Assembly: GCA_948474755.1 (NCBI GenBank) | Contig: CAOLHI010000147.1 | Coordinates: forward strand, 558,001 to 622,000 | Direction of reading: 5' to 3' | Origin: Ctenosaura bakeri | Lineage: Eukaryota > Chordata > Lepidosauria > Squamata > Iguanidae | DNA: 64,000 nt | Shown here: positions 60,840 to 64,000 of the stretch, piece by piece | Layout: every line of letters starts with the position of its first letter | How positions within the stretch are numbered: the first letter of the stretch is position 1 | The notes under the pieces: model-generated | Seen by the model: the letters and a program-made list of their open reading frames with translations, nothing else | Told to the model about the DNA's origin: nothing | Database searches by the model: none | Made by a program: the position numbers and the translations under genes

Positions 60840-61250
60840 TTAAAGTGCCAATTCTCCATTAATGGTTCAGAATAATTCCAAGAGGATATGATTCTAAAGC
60901 TCTAGGGATTCATCCAGCCCTGCTTCAATTCGAGGAATTAATAACCAATCGTCAGCAAAGATAAGCCCCTATAAATATTTAAAATGGTTAATCTTTTGGC
61001 AGTCAAGCATAGCATTTCCCATCGTCTGCTCACCTTTTACTATAGTGACAATGATGGGATTTCCCAATTGGCATGACAGGCACACCTGATGGTTTCTTGG
61101 CTGCGAATCCATTAGAATTAGAAAGTCGATTGTTCTCATCGATCTATCTCCTGCTCTTCTAAACAACAGCGAAAACATTTTGTTCGTAGAAAGAGCCACA
61201 GAAAACACCACTTGTGGTATACTCTTTATGAAATTTGTAGGAAACGTTAG
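60840..61250. promoter_or_regulatory. possible conserved non-coding element
   Basis: Repeat-free block of about 400 bp with many CpGs relative to the surroundings (gcttcaattcgaggaatt, aaccaatcgtcagc, ggctgcgaatcc, gtcgattgttctcatcgat) and homeodomain-like cores (cattaatgg, ggttaatc). An 80-codon minus-strand frame (60969-61211) crosses it but has no recognisable features. Regulatory role is inference. Confidence 0.35.
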
Positions 61251-61595
61251 AGCAAATGTGAGAGTGAAGCAGCCTTCTTTTCTTGGGGCCTTGTAACTCT
61301 GGTCTCAGGGTGTGTTGTTGAGCTTTCCCATGTGAGGATCATCTGAATAAAATACTGATGATTACAGAAGGCTTGGACCTGTTAAGAAATGTATCTATCT
61401 GCATGCATAATCAACAGACATTATACTAGGAGTGCTGCAGAAAGTGTAATAATCCTGAGGAACAGGACTTAGGTCTGGATTTCTGGAGGTAGCAGCAATG
61501 ACCATGGAGTAGTTCTCTTCTGAGATCTACCTGGTACACCTGAAGCCCCAGGTTTCTACATGTACTGTACAGCCCATGAGAAATCCACTTCACTG
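61251..61595. other. gene-free stretch
   Basis: Non-repetitive; nothing recognised. Confidence 0.4.
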
Positions 61596-61711
61596 TACAG
61601 CTTGGAAGAATTACTTTTGGACTACAATTCCCAAAATCACCTAGCCAGCAGAGGTACTGTTCTGGCTTAGGGATTCTGGGAATCACAGCAAAGTAACTTT
61701 TCCAAGCTCTG
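61596..61711. mobile_element. short inverted-repeat element (cagagcttggaa family), full copy
   Basis: Left arm tacagcttggaagaattact then ggactacaattccca. Right arm inverted: cagagcttggaaaagttact then gattcccagaatccc. The centre is cctagccagcagaggtac. Same family as 6001-6119. Confidence 0.65.
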
Positions 61712-62424
61712 TCAATTCCAGAAGATGCTTTAGCAATAGAACTGTGGCAAAAGTAATGTCTGCATCCAAAGCTACAGGGCTATCTCATTTTAGAATAAAT
61801 AATCATGCAGATAATACAGTTTTAATCTGAAGGATCCCTCAAACTGAAGAAGTCCTCAGTACAATATCAAAATTCAGTGAGACTTCAGCTTGTACAATCA
61901 ACATTATAAGATCTGAGTAGATGGCCCTTAAAATATGAATAATGCAAGTTTATATGCAACCTCATGGAGAGATGCCATGACAATTTGGACTTTGGCTATG
62001 GAGATGTGAAAAAGTACAGCAACAAGTTGGCTGGCATCCTGTTAGTGACTTACAAAGGCTGAAGTCCAATTATGCCTGAATAATTCACTTTTTTATTGTT
62101 GCCGGGTGTGGAATTCACAGACCTTGCAACAACCAAACTCTCCTCCAAAATCCACCTTTTAAGCTTCTGCAGCCCCTCTCCATAGATATTTACTGGTCAT
62201 GGTGCCAGAGCAGTGTTTAGCTGTGTTCTTAAAGCTGGATGCATAGCAATGACATGGACCTCCAAAGAACTTTCACCACTGACAGTTTGGCCAATTTAGA
62301 GCAAGAAGATTTCTTTCTAAAAATTAAAAATGCTGTTTGGTATTGTAGTTCCAAAAAATTACAATCAATTAATTAGAAAGTATCCCTACATTAACAACCT
62401 TTAGAAAAATTGGCAAAAACAAAG
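61712..62424. other. gene-free stretch
   Basis: Non-repetitive, AT-rich; no supported features. Confidence 0.45.
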
Positions 62425-62625
62425 GGCCTTTCTGCCCTACACTGTTGTAGTGCTATTATTCCACGTTCAACATACTGTGCAATTCTGAGGTATATGGTTT
62501 ATTGAGGTCAAAGAGTCCCTGGCTGAGAATTCTAAATGCCCCTTCCTAAAGTTCAGAGCCCAGGATTCAATAGGTTGTTGAAAATGAGATAATAGCACTA
62601 TAACAGTGTGGTGCAGAAATGGTCC
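62425..62625. mobile_element. fold-back Harbinger-like MITE, copy G
   Basis: 201 bp. Termini ggcctttctgccctacac and gtgtggtgcagaaatggtcc. AAG on both sides (62422-62424 and 62626-62628). The arms carry gttgtagtgctattattcc and its inverse. The core is more diverged than in copies A-E. Confidence 0.75.
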
Positions 62626-62628
62626 AAG

Positions 62629-64000
62629 TAACAAACAAAATTTGGTCCAGGTTGTCCTCCTTAAACTGTAGATTACAAGACATCCAGGACAATTAGGTAA
62701 TGTCACATCCTGATAAAAAGCAGCATTAATAATATTGAAAGGTATATTTTTTTAAAGAATGGAGTGGTACAAATGTATTCACAAATTTGACATCCAATTT
62801 GTGATGCAAAAATAGCTCTGTTTTAGTATTTGCAGATACAGTTTATGGTTATTCAGTTATTCAGGAAAAAAAAGGTTCTTCCAGAATCCCTCAGATAGGA
62901 TATTCAATGTCCATGCTGGTCACGAGATTTTTGGAGCCAGAGTCCCAAAACAGTATCTTTTCAAGCTCTCTCATATGCTGACCACATAGAAATAGAAATA
63001 CACATGTCTAACTTTCGAATTCCAAAGTGAGGTCACTTACTTTGCTTGAGTTGGAAGACAGCTGGTTAATGAGGCAGCTAAACACATAATGGCAATGACC
63101 AGAAACACATGCTGCCTTCTGACAGCTTTTGCACATTGCTGCCATTCCATAATGTGATAGCATAGTCAACTTTGCTCTACTTCTCTATTTCTGCTTGCTA
63201 GATTTGTGGATGCTCCAAAGGGGCTATAACACCATTCTTTTTCCTGGGCATCTGGAAGAAAACCAACTCACTGTTTTTCAGTTTATACAAGACAGGCTTG
63301 CTCTGCCTTTTGGATTAATGTATATGATATTTCAGATGATGTGAAAATGAAAACAACAACACAGTTTAATGAGGCTTCCATTTAATGAGTTGCCTGACTC
63401 ATATAACAAACAACCTCATGCATTAATCTGTATGGTAGTATTTGTTCCTTCTTCAGTTTTCTGTGACTGGATTATCCTAAAGTAAAAGGGTAGCACCGAT
63501 CCTACGGGCTTGTTCTGTAACTTATCAAGAGAGAGTTTGGAAAAGTGGCCTTACTGACTGAGAGATTCAGGGACTTGTAGCACACACACACCCCGTCACT
63601 TTTTAAAGCTCTGATCAGAAATGAACCTAGAATGTGCCTTTCCTTATCATATACTCCACAGTTACTGTGGCTTTGCAGAGGATGTTGAAGCAAAAGAGCA
63701 CTTGCTGGGCTGTTTTAAGTGGAAATTTAATCTCTTCTTGGTGATGTTACAAACTGTGGAAACATTTTGACTTGAAAAAGGTATGTGTTTCCATATATTA
63801 ACATATGTCTCACACTTGCTCACATCTGCTCAAATAAGCTATGAAATAAATATTTTCCACACTATAAATATAGCACATATTTCTCATGCTTAGAGGTACA
63901 TCACTTAATCAATCAAAAAGCCAAAGAAGTCAGCTTCTGGGACTCAGCCCTTCACGGCACTGCTTGGCTTCTAGAGCAGCCAGGCAAATTATTTTCTGTG
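62629..64000. other. gene-free stretch to window end
   Basis: Non-repetitive AT-rich DNA. No gene, repeat family or RNA gene recognised. Confidence 0.45.

Noticed and set aside
1..64000. CRISPR arrays, operons or bacterial-type systems
   Set aside because: No regularly spaced direct repeats with unique spacers, and the repeat content is clearly vertebrate.

Overview
The window looks like nuclear DNA from a squamate reptile, probably an iguanian lizard, and is intergenic or deep intronic. The evidence is the mix of repeats: BovB/RTE LINE remnants, Sauria-type SINEs, chimeric 5S rRNA-Sauria SINEs (established for lizards such as Anolis), CR1 and L2-like LINE tails, and many short DNA transposons. 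I found no convincing multi-exon gene, tRNA gene, rRNA gene or CRISPR array. Almost all of the reading frames are short and start or stop at random inside repeats. Species and gene neighbourhood cannot be settled from the sequence alone. All family assignments come from motif recognition, not a database search.

Layout. 1-10 kb: a deeply nested cluster (hAT element at 990-1911 containing three SINEs and itself splitting an older repeat), a 5S-Sauria SINE at 3.9 kb, a short inverted-repeat element at 6.0 kb and a pogo/Tigger-like element at 9.1 kb. 10-20 kb: BovB pieces, including the longest copy at 17.06-18.80 kb, which ends with the typical BovB/Sauria 3' tail, and a second 5S-Sauria SINE at 19.05 kb with a well-preserved 5S internal promoter. 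20-24.4 kb: a hAT element with a perfect 8-bp target duplication, a large inverted repeat followed by a ~30-bp tandem array, and a GC-rich Harbinger-like element. 25-37 kb: two fold-back elements close together, a Penelope-like terminal repeat, LINE tails, a possible 43-bp exon at 31.22 kb, another fold-back at 35.9 kb and a CR1 LINE end at 36.4-36.9 kb. 37-50 kb: more paired repeats, two pogo-like elements with TA duplications (one inside an L2-like LINE tail) and a possible retroviral LTR near 45 kb. 50-64 kb: three more fold-backs, a GC-rich Harbinger-like element with a TTA duplication, a degenerate ~20-bp repeat array and an L2-like LINE end.

The most distinctive signal is a family of short fold-back elements. 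At least seven dispersed copies (26.6, 27.6, 35.9, 50.3, 52.9, 58.5 and 62.4 kb) have GGCC-like termini and near-palindromic bodies, and several are flanked by 3-bp direct repeats, which fits PIF/Harbinger. Their central module also appears inside an otherwise unrelated repeat family at 19.4 and 37.5 kb. Several non-repetitive stretches could be conserved non-coding elements, but that is inference and needs an alignment.
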